Of a DNA stretch of 64,000 bases, positions 40,878-48,937 are shown piece by piece; position 1 is the stretch's first letter, and the number at the start of each line of letters is the position of its first letter. The DNA lies in NCBI RefSeq assembly GCF_003254465.1, contig NZ_QDFI01000008.1, forward strand, positions 34,061-98,060, written 5' to 3'. This DNA comes from Meridianimarinicoccus zhengii. GTDB lineage: Bacteria > Pseudomonadota > Alphaproteobacteria > Rhodobacterales > Rhodobacteraceae. The notes below the pieces were generated by a model. That model made no database searches. It was not told the DNA's origin and saw only the letters and a list, made by a program, of their open reading frames with translations. The translations under genes and the position numbers were made by a program.

Positions 40878-42485
40878 ATGAGCGAGACCTACGATTTCGT
40901 CGTGATCGGGGCCGGGTCGGCGGGCTGCGTGGTGGCGGGTCGGCTGTCCGACGCCGGGCACCGCGTACTGTTGCTGGAGGCAGGCGGGCCGGATCGCAAT
41001 CCGTGGATTCACATCCCCCTCGGGTATGCGCGGCTCTATGCCAATCCGAGCGTCAACTGGTGCTACACCTCGGAACCCGAACCCAACCTGAACGGGCGGC
41101 GGCTGTTCCAGCCGCGGGGCAAGGTGCTGGGCGGCACCGGGTCGATCAATGGCATGATCTACATGCGCGGCCAGCCCGAGGATTTCGACGGCTGGGTCGC
41201 CATGGGCTGCCCGGGCTGGAGTTGGCCCGAGGTGCTGCCCTATTTCCGAAAATGCGAGGACCAGGAACGCGGCGCGGACCAGTTCCACGGTGCGGGCGGC
41301 CCGGTGTCGGTGTCCGACTTGCCCACGCCCCACAAGCTGGGGGAGGCGTTCCACGCGGCATCCGAAAAACTCGGCAGCCCGCGCAACGACGATTTCAACG
41401 GCGCGGCCCAGCTTGGCACCGGCTATGTCCAGACGACCACGCGCAAGGCGCGGCGCTGGTCCACCGCGCAGGGTTATCTGCGGGGGCGCATGGCGCGCAA
41501 TATCGACGTGAAGACCCGCGCGCTGGTGGAACGCATCAACGTCGAGAACGGGCAGGCCGTGTCGGTGACGTGGAAGGGCCCCGAAGGCCGCCGCACAACC
41601 GCGCCCGCGCGCGAGATCATCCTGTGCGGCGGGGTCTACAACTCGCCCCAGGTCCTCATGCGGTCGGGGATCGGGCCTGCCGACCACCTCAAGGCCCACG
41701 GGGTCGATGTGATCCACGACCTGCCCGACGTGGGCGACCATCTTCAGGACCATTTCGGCATCGGTGCGGAATACGAAAGCCGCGAGAAGAGCACGGTCAA
41801 CGATATCTACAACAACCCGCTGAAGGGCGGGCGGGAACTGCTGCGCTATCTTCTGTTCCGCACCGGGCCGTTCGCGGACAATGGCAACTATTCCAACACC
41901 TTCATCCACACGCACCCGGACATCCCCACGCCCGACATGATGGTGACCTTCATGGCGTGGTGCACCGGCGAGGATCTGAAGCCGCGCCCGTTTTCCGGCT
42001 TCACGATCCTGGCCGAACATATCCGCCCCAATGCGCGCGGGCACGTCCGGCTGACCGGACCGCGCCCGACCGATCCGCCGTCGATCCGGTTCAACTTCCT
42101 CGAAACCGAAGCGGACCAAGAAGCCGCGATCGCGGGCCTGAAATTCGCCCGCGCCATCGCCCGAACGAACCCGATGGCCGCTTGCGTGAAGCGCGAACTG
42201 ACACCGGGGCCGGAGGCCGAAACCGACGCCGATCTGCTGGCGCATTGCCGCGCGAACGGGCTGTCGCTGCTGCATGGCGTGGGCACCTGCCGCATGGGTC
42301 CGGCGGGGGCGGCGGTTGTCGATCCGCGGCTTCGGGTGCACGGTGTCGGCGGGCTGCGCGTGGTCGATGCGGCGATCATGCCGCGGATCGTGTCGGGCAA
42401 TACCAACGCCGCGTCCATCATGATCGGGGAAAAGGGGGCGGACATGATCCTTGAGGATGCAAAGACAGGGGTGGCGGCGCAATGA
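40878..42485 (+). CDS. GMC-family FAD oxidoreductase (choline dehydrogenase-like)
   Basis: The 535-residue flavoprotein has the FAD motif VIGAGSAGCVVAGRL (9-23), the GMC block GGTGSINGMIYMRG, and catalytic His466 in LHGVGTCRMG with Asn510 in SGNTNAAS. It oxidises an alcohol or sugar hydroxyl, passing electrons to a quinone or other acceptor. The ATG at 40878 follows GGGAGG. It overlaps the next Gfo/Idh gene by four bases. Choline is unlikely because no betaine genes are near; the module B sugar or polyol is the better guess. Confidence 0.9.
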   Translation: MSETYDFVVIGAGSAGCVVAGRLSDAGHRVLLLEAGGPDRNPWIHIPLGYARLYANPSVNWCYTSEPEPNLNGRRLFQPRGKVLGGTGSINGMIYMRGQPEDFDGWVAMGCPGWSWPEVLPYFRKCEDQERGADQFHGAGGPVSVSDLPTPHKLGEAFHAASEKLGSPRNDDFNGAAQLGTGYVQTTTRKARRWSTAQGYLRGRMARNIDVKTRALVERINVENGQAVSVTWKGPEGRRTTAPAREIILCGGVYNSPQVLMRSGIGPADHLKAHGVDVIHDLPDVGDHLQDHFGIGAEYESREKSTVNDIYNNPLKGGRELLRYLLFRTGPFADNGNYSNTFIHTHPDIPTPDMMVTFMAWCTGEDLKPRPFSGFTILAEHIRPNARGHVRLTGPRPTDPPSIRFNFLETEADQEAAIAGLKFARAIARTNPMAACVKRELTPGPEAETDADLLAHCRANGLSLLHGVGTCRMGPAGAAVVDPRLRVHGVGGLRVVDAAIMPRIVSGNTNAASIMIGEKGADMILEDAKTGVAAQ

Positions 42486-43492
42486 CCAAGACACTCGGGC
42501 TGGCGCTTCTGGGCGCGGGGCGCATGGCCCATGTCTATGGCCCCAAGATCGCGGCCCATCCCGACCTGCGGCTGGTGCGCGTCTACAATCACCGGATGGC
42601 GGGGGCGCAGGCGGCGTGCGACGCCTATGGCGGCTCGCCGTCCGACGACCTCGCGGTGACGCTTGCCGATCCGGGCGTTGATGCCGTGGTCATTGCCACG
42701 CCCTCGAACACCCATCTTGAATACATCACAGCGGCGGCGGAAGCGGGCAAGCCGATCTATTGCGAAAAGCCGCTGGAACTCACGATGGACCGCACGCGGG
42801 CCAGCCTCGACGTGTTGGCGCGCCATCCGGTGCCCTTCATGCTGGGGTTCAACCGCCGGTTCGACCCGGACAACGCGGCGCTGCGCGCGGCGGTGCAGGC
42901 GGGTGAGATCGGCAAGCTGACCTTCCTGATGAGCTGGAGCCGCGAACCAAGCCCCCCGCCCATCGACTACGTGCGCGGGTCGGGCGGGTATTTCATCGAC
43001 GCCACGATCCACGACATCGATCTTCTGTGCTGGATCGCGGGCGAACGTCCGGTGGAGGTTCAGGCCGCCGCGTCGTGCCTGTTCGACCCGCAGATCGGGG
43101 CGGAGGGCGACGCGGACGCGACCATGACGACACTGAAATTCCCCTCGAGTGCCCTCGCGCATGTGAACAACTCCCGCCAATGCGCCTATGGCTTCGACCA
43201 GCGGCTGGAGGCGTTCGGGACGCGCGGCATGGTGCAGACCGGCAACCACCGCGACGATCCGCTGGTGCGCTGGACCGGCGATGTGACCGAAGCGCGGGCG
43301 CCGTTGAAGCATTTCTTCCTTGAACGCTATGACGCGAGTTTCCATCACGCGCTCGATGCGTTCCGCGCGGCGCTGGAGGGCGGCACCGCCCCCGAACCCT
43401 CCGCCGATGACGGGCGCGCGGCGCTGGCCATCGCGCTGGCTGCGGCAGAGTCGTCGCGCACCGGGCAGGCCTTGCGGCCAGATTACGGTTGA
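42482..43492 (+). CDS. Gfo/Idh/MocA family oxidoreductase (inositol 2-dehydrogenase-like)
   Basis: The 336-residue enzyme has GLALLGAGRMAHVYG for the nucleotide, YCEKPLELT with the catalytic-type lysine, FNRRFDPD, and the signature GGYFIDATIHDIDLLCWI with Asp and His of the active site. The pattern closely follows IolG-type inositol dehydrogenases, but scyllo-inositol, glucoside or other polyol substrates are possible. It is coupled to the GMC gene and probably under the same operator. Confidence 0.88.
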   Translation: MTKTLGLALLGAGRMAHVYGPKIAAHPDLRLVRVYNHRMAGAQAACDAYGGSPSDDLAVTLADPGVDAVVIATPSNTHLEYITAAAEAGKPIYCEKPLELTMDRTRASLDVLARHPVPFMLGFNRRFDPDNAALRAAVQAGEIGKLTFLMSWSREPSPPPIDYVRGSGGYFIDATIHDIDLLCWIAGERPVEVQAAASCLFDPQIGAEGDADATMTTLKFPSSALAHVNNSRQCAYGFDQRLEAFGTRGMVQTGNHRDDPLVRWTGDVTEARAPLKHFFLERYDASFHHALDAFRAALEGGTAPEPSADDGRAALAIALAAAESSRTGQALRPDYG

Positions 43493-43539
43493 GGACCTGC
43501 GACTCGGCACGCCTGCCCACTACCGCAAGCCGCCGTGTC

Positions 43540-43553
43540 TTGATCTCGGTCAA
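43540..43553. promoter_or_regulatory. FNR/FnrL-type box
   Basis: TTGAT-CTCG-GTCAA matches the FnrL consensus TTGAT-N4-(A/G)TCAA of Rhodobacteraceae. It lies 69 bases before a short leader ORF and 143 bases before the TDT transporter, which is suitable for activation at low oxygen. Confidence 0.65.
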
Positions 43554-43608
43554 GGCATGGCGCAGCATTCACATTCATCAGGCGTGATGTGACTTGCAGA
43601 GGACAACC

Positions 43609-43686
43609 ATGAAACAGACCGCTTTCACGCGGCCCCACCCGGCCGCAGGGATGCGCGCGGCACTGCCGGGGCGCGGCAGCGCATGA
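43609..43686 (+). CDS. 25-residue leader ORF coupled to the TDT transporter gene
   Basis: An ATG with AGAGGA upstream opens a 26-codon frame whose stop overlaps the start of the TDT gene (ATGA). The product is short, Pro/Arg/Ala-rich and shows no family. It may act as a translational coupler or leader peptide. It could be non-functional as a protein, but the ribosome site and exact stop-start overlap suggest that it is translated. Confidence 0.5.
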   Translation: MKQTAFTRPHPAAGMRAALPGRGSA

Positions 43687-44651
43687 CCCTTCCCGACGCG
43701 CAGGACCGGCTGGAACATTTCCCGATATCGTTCTTCGCTGCCGTGCTGGGGCTGGCGGGGCTGACGCTCGCGCTGCACGCCGCGTCGGCCTTGCTACCCT
43801 TGGCGGGGGCGGCGTCCAGCGTGATGCTGGGTGTCACGGTGATCGCGTTCCTCGCCATCGGGGCCGTCTATGCCCGCAAGGCGCTGCGGCACCCGGCGGC
43901 GGTGGCTGCGGAATGGCAGCACCCGGTGAAGCTGGCGTTCTTTCCGGCGATCTCGATCTCGCTCATGCTGATCGCCACGGCGCTGGCGCCGGACCGGCCG
44001 GATATCGCCCGTCCGCTCTGGCTGCTGGGCGCGGTGCTTCAGGCCGGGCTGACGCTGGCGGTGGTGTCGTGCTGGATCGGACACCGTCCGTTCCAGCCGA
44101 TGCACATATCGCCCGCATGGTTCATTCCGGCGGTGGGCAACGTGGTCGTGCCGGTGGCGGGGCCCTCGCTGGGCTTCGTGGAACTGTCCTGGCTGTTCTT
44201 CTCGGCGGGGCTGATGTTCTGGGCCGTGCTGCTGACGCTGGTGATGAACCGGCTGATCTTTCACGATCCGCTGCCGGGACGGCTGCTGCCCACGCTGGCC
44301 ATCCTGATCGCACCCCCCGCGGTGGGATTCCTGTCGTGGCTGTCGCTCAATGGCGGGCAGGTCGATGCGGGCGGGCGGCTGCTTCTGAACCTCGCCTATG
44401 TCTTCGCGGCCATCGTGGCGATGCAGGCGCCGAAATTCCTCAACCTGCCTTTCGCGCTGTCATGGTGGGCGCTCAGCTTTCCGGTTGCGGCGCTGACCAT
44501 CGCCAGCCTGCGCTTCGGTGCGCTCGCGGGATCGGCGTTCCATACCGGGCTCGGGCTGGCTTTGCTGGCGCTTCTGGTCGTGATCGTGGCCGCGCTGATG
44601 CTGCGCACCGGCCGCGCCATCGCCGCGCGCCAGATCTGCCTGCCCGAGTGA
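43683..44651 (+). CDS. TDT/SLAC1-family anion channel-like transporter (TehA type)
   Basis: The 322-residue protein has about ten membrane helices and the TDT family pattern: HFPISFFAAVLGLAGLTLA at the start, WQHPVKLAFFPAISISLMLIA and ISPAWFIPAVGNVVVPVAG. TehA and SLAC1 homologs move small anions (tellurite efflux, C4-dicarboxylate, chloride or nitrate). The upstream FnrL-type box suggests use at low oxygen, where fermentation or nitrogen-oxide anions are likely cargo. The start ATG overlaps the leader ORF stop. Confidence 0.85.
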   Translation: MTLPDAQDRLEHFPISFFAAVLGLAGLTLALHAASALLPLAGAASSVMLGVTVIAFLAIGAVYARKALRHPAAVAAEWQHPVKLAFFPAISISLMLIATALAPDRPDIARPLWLLGAVLQAGLTLAVVSCWIGHRPFQPMHISPAWFIPAVGNVVVPVAGPSLGFVELSWLFFSAGLMFWAVLLTLVMNRLIFHDPLPGRLLPTLAILIAPPAVGFLSWLSLNGGQVDAGGRLLLNLAYVFAAIVAMQAPKFLNLPFALSWWALSFPVAALTIASLRFGALAGSAFHTGLGLALLALLVVIVAALMLRTGRAIAARQICLPE

Positions 44652-44663
44652 TGGCGGCCTGAA

Positions 44664-44695
44664 CCGGTACCCCGGCCCGGCGCCGGGGGCACCGG
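44664..44695. terminator. Strong hairpin after the TDT gene
   Basis: CCGGT-A-CCCCGGC pairs with GCCGGGG-GC-ACCGG around CCGGC, starting 12 bases after the TDT stop. It has no T-run. Its core resembles the REP-like palindromes at 16618 and 20062, so it may be both a repeat and a terminator. Confidence 0.5.
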
Positions 44696-44800
44696 ACGGG
44701 GTTGCCTGTCACGCCGCCGTCACGGAAAAGGTGTTGAACGCCGGGAATGCTGCCACGCGGCATGGCGCAGTGACGAACAGGCAAGAAGGACAAGACAGGC

Positions 44801-45958
44801 ATGAAGGTCATCATTCTGGGCGGCGACGGGTTCTGCGGCTGGCCCACGGCATTGCATCTGTCGAAGCGCGGCCACGAGGTCATCATCGTGGACAACCTGT
44901 CGCGCCGGAAGATCGACGTGGAGCTTGAGGTCACCTCGCTCACCCCGATCCGCCCGCTGGGTGAGCGTCTGCGCGCGTGGCACGAGTTGACCAACCACAC
45001 GATCCGGGCAGAAAGCTTCACGGTGGGCGAACATTATCACCGGCTCCTGACGCTCCTGCGCGAGGAAAAGCCGGACGCCATCGTGCATTTTGCCGAACAG
45101 CGCGCGGCCCCCTATTCGATGAAATCGTCTGCTCACAAGCGCTACACCGTGTCCAACAACCTGAACGCCACGAACGACGTGCTGGCCGCGATCGTCGAGA
45201 GCGGGCAGGACATACACCTTGTCCATCTTGGAACCATGGGCGTCTATGGCTACGGCACGGCGGGCATGAAGATCCCCGAAGGCTACCTGCAGGTGCAGGT
45301 CGCCACGGAGCACGGGCCACACACGCAGGATATCCTCTATCCCGCCAACCCCGGTTCCATCTACCACATGACCAAGACGCAGGATCAGCTGTTCTTCTTC
45401 TTCTATAACAAGAACGATGGCGTGCGGATCACCGACCTGCACCAGGGGATCGTCTGGGGCACCCAAACCGAAGAGACGCAGATGGACGAGCGGCTCATCA
45501 ACCGCTTTGATTATGACGGCGATTACGGCACGGTGCTCAACCGGTTCCTGATGCAGGCGGCGGTCGGCTATCCGCTGACCGTGCACGGCACGGGCGGGCA
45601 GACGCGGGCCTTCATCCATATCCAGGACACCTGCCGCTGCGTGGAACTGGCGCTGACGAACCCGCCCGCGCAGGGCGACAGGGTCAACATCCTCAACCAG
45701 ATGACCGAAACCCACCGGGTGCGGGATCTGGCGGCGATGATCGCGGACCAGACCGGGGCCGAGGTGGCGATGGTCGAAAACCCCCGGAACGAGGCGGCCG
45801 AAAACGACCTGCACGTCACGAACGACACGTTCCTCGAACTGGGCCTGAACCCGATCACGCTGGAGGCCGGTCTTCTGGCCGAGGTCACGGACATCGCTCG
45901 CCGCTACGCGGACAATTGCGACCGGACCAAGATCCCCTGCGTGTCGCGCTGGCGCTGA
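44801..45958 (+). CDS. sqdB: UDP-sulfoquinovose synthase
   Basis: The 385-residue protein is an extended SDR that makes UDP-sulfoquinovose from UDP-glucose and sulfite, the head-group donor of the sulfolipid SQDG. It shows the nucleotide motif LGGDGFCGW, the active [16 protein letters not shown] and the near-invariant SqdB stretches [20 protein letters not shown] and [16 protein letters not shown]. The transferase gene (sqdD, sqdX or similar) is not next to it, which is unusual because sulfolipid genes are often grouped. It has its own short leader with AAGAAGGA. Confidence 0.95.
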   Translation: MKVIILGGDGFCGWPTALHLSKRGHEVIIVDNLSRRKIDVELEVTSLTPIRPLGERLRAWHELTNHTIRAESFTVGEHYHRLLTLLREEKPDAIVHFAEQRAAPYSMKSSAHKRYTVSNNLNATNDVLAAIVESGQDIHLVHLGTMGVYGYGTAGMKIPEGYLQVQVATEHGPHTQDILYPANPGSIYHMTKTQDQLFFFFYNKNDGVRITDLHQGIVWGTQTEETQMDERLINRFDYDGDYGTVLNRFLMQAAVGYPLTVHGTGGQTRAFIHIQDTCRCVELALTNPPAQGDRVNILNQMTETHRVRDLAAMIADQTGAEVAMVENPRNEAAENDLHVTNDTFLELGLNPITLEAGLLAEVTDIARRYADNCDRTKIPCVSRWR

Positions 45959-46053
45959 CGGTCGCCGCATTGCCGTGATGCTGGCCGGGGTCTTGCGGGT
46001 GACAGTGACCGGGCGCGGGTAAATGACCCGCGCCGCATCCCACAGCGATATGG

Positions 46054-47514
46054 TCAGAGCCGCGAGGTGACGATCCGTCCGTCCTTGACGATCATCGCCA
46101 GCGACTCGTGGGGCGTGTCCAGCCAATCGAGCCCCGTTTCCGGGTCCGCATCCACCACCAGCAGGTCTGCCAGCGCGCCGGGCGCGATCACGCCCAGCGG
46201 CCCGTCATAAGGCGCGCGCCCGCCCGACATGGCCAGCAGGTCGCCGGCGGCGCCCGTGGCCATGCGCAGCGCCGCGAGCGGTGCCATGAAGCGCGTCAGC
46301 TTGGCCAGTTGCCGCCCCTGCGTCGCGGCCCCCGCGGGATTCATCAGAACGTCCGTGCCGAAGGCCATGTTCACGCCTTCCGCCTGTCCCATCTCGAACG
46401 CCTGCACGGTGCCGCGCGCCACTTCGTCGCCCTTGGCCTGTTGCGCCGGGTTGCTGCGCGGGTTCGCGTCGGCGTCGCCGAGGAACGGCTGGATCGACCA
46501 CCACGCCCCTTCGTCGCGCATCATCCGGACGGTGTCGAGATCGGCCAGTTGTCCGTGTTCGATGGACCGCACGCCCGCGCGCAGGCAGCGCTGGATGCCC
46601 GCCGGGGTATAGACATGGGCGCAGACATAGGTGCCCCAGTCCGACGCCGCCTGCACCGCCGCCTGCATCTCGTCCTCGGTGAATTGCAGGCTTTCGAGCG
46701 GGTCGTAGACCGAGGTGACGCCGCCCCCCGCCATGATCTTGATCTGCGACGCGCCCTTCATCAGTTGCTCGCGCGTGCGCCGCAGCACCTCGGCCCGTCC
46801 GTCTGCGATGGCGGCGACACCCGCGCGTTCGGCGTAGGACAGGTCGTCGGGGCGGCGGGGCAGGTCGCTGAGAAACCGGAAATCCCCGTGCCCCGATGTC
46901 TGCGAGATCATGGCGCCCGACGGAAATATCCGTGGCCCCGGCAGGGCGCCCGCATCGATCGCCTGTTTCAGCCCGAAGGCCGGACCGCCCGTGTCGCGCA
47001 CGGTGGTGAAGCCGCGCCGCAGGGTCGCAGCGGCCTCGCGCCCCGCCATCAGGTGCACGAACCCGATATCGGCGGCCATGGCCTGTCGCTGGGTGACGCC
47101 CGCCAGCGTCGTGTGCCAATGGGCATCGATCAGCCCCGGAATTACCGCGCGCCCGCCGCAATCGATCACGCGGGCATCCTCTGGCCCGTCGTCATCCGCG
47201 CGGGGCAGGCCGGCGATCCGGTTCCCCTGCACAAGGATGTCGCGCCCGGCCTGCATCTCCAGCTGCTGCCCGTCGAAGAACCGCAGGTTGCGCAGGCGGA
47301 CTGGCTGGCCCTGAGGTTGCGCATGGGCATCGTCGGCGCCCAGTCCGAAACCCGCGAACATGCCCACGACCGCGGCGGCACCGCCCATCATCCGGCGCCG
47401 GTCCAGGTCGGCGGCGATGCGGGCAAAGGCGGCCTGTGTCGCCGGTGCGCCGCACAGGCAGGGATCGATCCCGACGGCGCGTCCCGTGACGGGATCGTGG
47501 CAGACCTGGCACAT
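46054..47514 (-). CDS. Amidohydrolase-superfamily protein with Tat-like signal and N-terminal cysteine motif
   Basis: The 486-residue protein begins with CQVCH (2-6) and CLC (19-21). A twin-arginine-like signal DRRRMMGGAAAVVGMFAGFG (38-57) precedes the catalytic barrel. Metal and active-site residues are visible: His132 and His134 (DAHWH), a lysine near 259 (QIKIMAGGG), His300 (CAHVYTP), His320 (SIEHGQ) and the Asp in FGTDVL. It would hydrolyse an amide, imide or dipeptide, likely outside the cytoplasm. CxxCH is a heme-c or metal-binding pattern and its place before the signal is odd. A GAGAGGGGA site precedes the ATG. No operon partner. Confidence 0.8.
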   Translation of the reverse strand: MCQVCHDPVTGRAVGIDPCLCGAPATQAAFARIAADLDRRRMMGGAAAVVGMFAGFGLGADDAHAQPQGQPVRLRNLRFFDGQQLEMQAGRDILVQGNRIAGLPRADDDGPEDARVIDCGGRAVIPGLIDAHWHTTLAGVTQRQAMAADIGFVHLMAGREAAATLRRGFTTVRDTGGPAFGLKQAIDAGALPGPRIFPSGAMISQTSGHGDFRFLSDLPRRPDDLSYAERAGVAAIADGRAEVLRRTREQLMKGASQIKIMAGGGVTSVYDPLESLQFTEDEMQAAVQAASDWGTYVCAHVYTPAGIQRCLRAGVRSIEHGQLADLDTVRMMRDEGAWWSIQPFLGDADANPRSNPAQQAKGDEVARGTVQAFEMGQAEGVNMAFGTDVLMNPAGAATQGRQLAKLTRFMAPLAALRMATGAAGDLLAMSGGRAPYDGPLGVIAPGALADLLVVDADPETGLDWLDTPHESLAMIVKDGRIVTSRL

Positions 47515-47667
47515 GGGCTATCCCCTCTCGACTTGGCCTGCGCGCAACACAGCATGCCCGTCCCGGGCGCGCAACCGTGCGGGCGCCCGGTCCCGGCGCC
47601 ATGCCGCGGCGATGGCGGCCCCATGTGCAACCGGAACGCCACTGTGCTAGGCGATGCGCGCCCGATA

Positions 47668-47685
47668 CCCGGCCCCGGGGCCGGG
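47668..47685. repeat. 18-base perfect palindrome in the divergent gap
   Basis: CCCGGCCCC followed at once by GGGGCCGGG is a perfect GC palindrome between the amidohydrolase and ABC ATPase genes. It resembles the other GC palindromes of the window. In RNA it would need a small loop. It may be a degenerate repeat element or a terminator. Confidence 0.4.
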
Positions 47686-47777
47686 GACGGTTCGGGGCGG
47701 GTGGTGCAGGTCGGGGTTGTCAAGACGCTGTCATGCGCGCTTGCCATGACGCGGCCGGTGGCACGAGGGGAGAAGGC

Positions 47778-48800
47778 ATGGCGATCGAACTGGACGGCGT
47801 GGCGAAGGCCTTCGGCACCCATGCGGCCGTGCGGGGCGTGTCGCTTGCGATGGCGCCGGGGGAATTCGTGGCGGTGGTCGGCGCGTCCGGCTGCGGCAAG
47901 AGCACGCTGCTGCGGCTTATCGCGGGGCTGGAACGGTGCGATGCCGGGCGCATCGCCGTCAACGGGCGCGTGCTGTCCGATGCCACACGGCATCTTCCGC
48001 CCGAGGCGCGGGGCGTGGGCGTGGTGTTCCAGTCCTACGCGCTCTGGCCGCACATGAACGTCACCGACAACGTGGCCTTTCCCGTGCAGGCGGCAGGGCA
48101 GGGCCGGGCGGCGGCGCGCGCAGCGGCCGCGGACCATCTGGCGACCGTCGGCCTGACGGAATTCGCCGGGCGCCGCCCTGCGGACCTGTCGGGCGGACAG
48201 CGGCAACGGGTGGCGCTGGCGCGCTGCCTTGCGCAGGGGGCGGACACGATCCTGATGGATGAGCCGCTGGCCAATCTCGATCCCCATCTGCGCGCCGCGA
48301 TGGAAGAGGAACTGGCCGGTTTCCACGCGCGGACGGGGGCGAGCGTGGTCTACATCACCCATGACCAGCGGGAGGCGTTCGCCGTGGCCGACCGGATCGC
48401 CGTGATGGCCGACGGGCGTATCCTGCAATGCGCCCCGCCCGAGGACATCTATGCCCGCCCCGACAGCGTCGCGGTGGCGCGGTTCATCGGGCGCGGGGCG
48501 ATCCTGCGCGCGCGCCGGTCGGGAGACCGCGCCGATCTGGGGCCTGTGCAGGTGCCGGTCGCGGGTCCCGGTCAGGGCGGCGACGTGCCCGTGCTGATCC
48601 GGCCTGATGACGTGGTGCTGGCGCCGGGCGCGCCGGTCGCGGGGCAGGTCATGGCGGCGCTCTATCGTGGCGGCGCGTGGGAGGCACGGGTCGCGGTCGC
48701 AGGTCTGGCCGAGCCGCTGGTCGTGACCGCCCGCACCCGTATCGCAGCGGGGGAGGAGGTCGCGCTGGCGATCACCGGCAGCTGGGCGATGGCGGGCTGA
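47778..48800 (+). CDS. ABC transporter ATPase, FbpC/PotA type
   Basis: The 340-residue ATPase has Walker A GASGCGKST, LSGGQRQRVALARCL, Walker B ILMDEPLANLD, the H-loop in YITHDQREAF and a C-terminal TOBE regulatory domain from about 240. The frame is open upstream, but homology begins at the ATG at 47778. It is the natural partner of the permease and binding protein at 48938-51641, yet stands on the opposite strand and converges with them. Iron, phosphonate, thiosulfate-like or polyamine cargo are all possible. Confidence 0.88.
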   Translation: MAIELDGVAKAFGTHAAVRGVSLAMAPGEFVAVVGASGCGKSTLLRLIAGLERCDAGRIAVNGRVLSDATRHLPPEARGVGVVFQSYALWPHMNVTDNVAFPVQAAGQGRAAARAAAADHLATVGLTEFAGRRPADLSGGQRQRVALARCLAQGADTILMDEPLANLDPHLRAAMEEELAGFHARTGASVVYITHDQREAFAVADRIAVMADGRILQCAPPEDIYARPDSVAVARFIGRGAILRARRSGDRADLGPVQVPVAGPGQGGDVPVLIRPDDVVLAPGAPVAGQVMAALYRGGAWEARVAVAGLAEPLVVTARTRIAAGEEVALAITGSWAMAG

Positions 48801-48937
48801 CCGCGCTCCGCCGCAGCGGGGCGCCGCGGTTTGCCTTCTTTCCCGACAGCCGGGGATGGACCGGGTAGGACCCATTCCACGGTGTCCCGGACAGGGTACA
48901 TCGGAACACCCGCGCGCCGCCGTCGAGGCGACAGCCG

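Noticed and set aside
40878..42485. Choline dehydrogenase (betA)
   Set aside because: No betaine aldehyde dehydrogenase, betI or choline transporter nearby; coupling is to an inositol-type dehydrogenase.
47515..47777. A gene in the gap between the amidohydrolase and the ABC ATPase
   Set aside because: The frame is open upstream of 47778 but its translation is Arg/Gly-rich without homology or a ribosome site; the gap holds a palindrome and probable promoters only.
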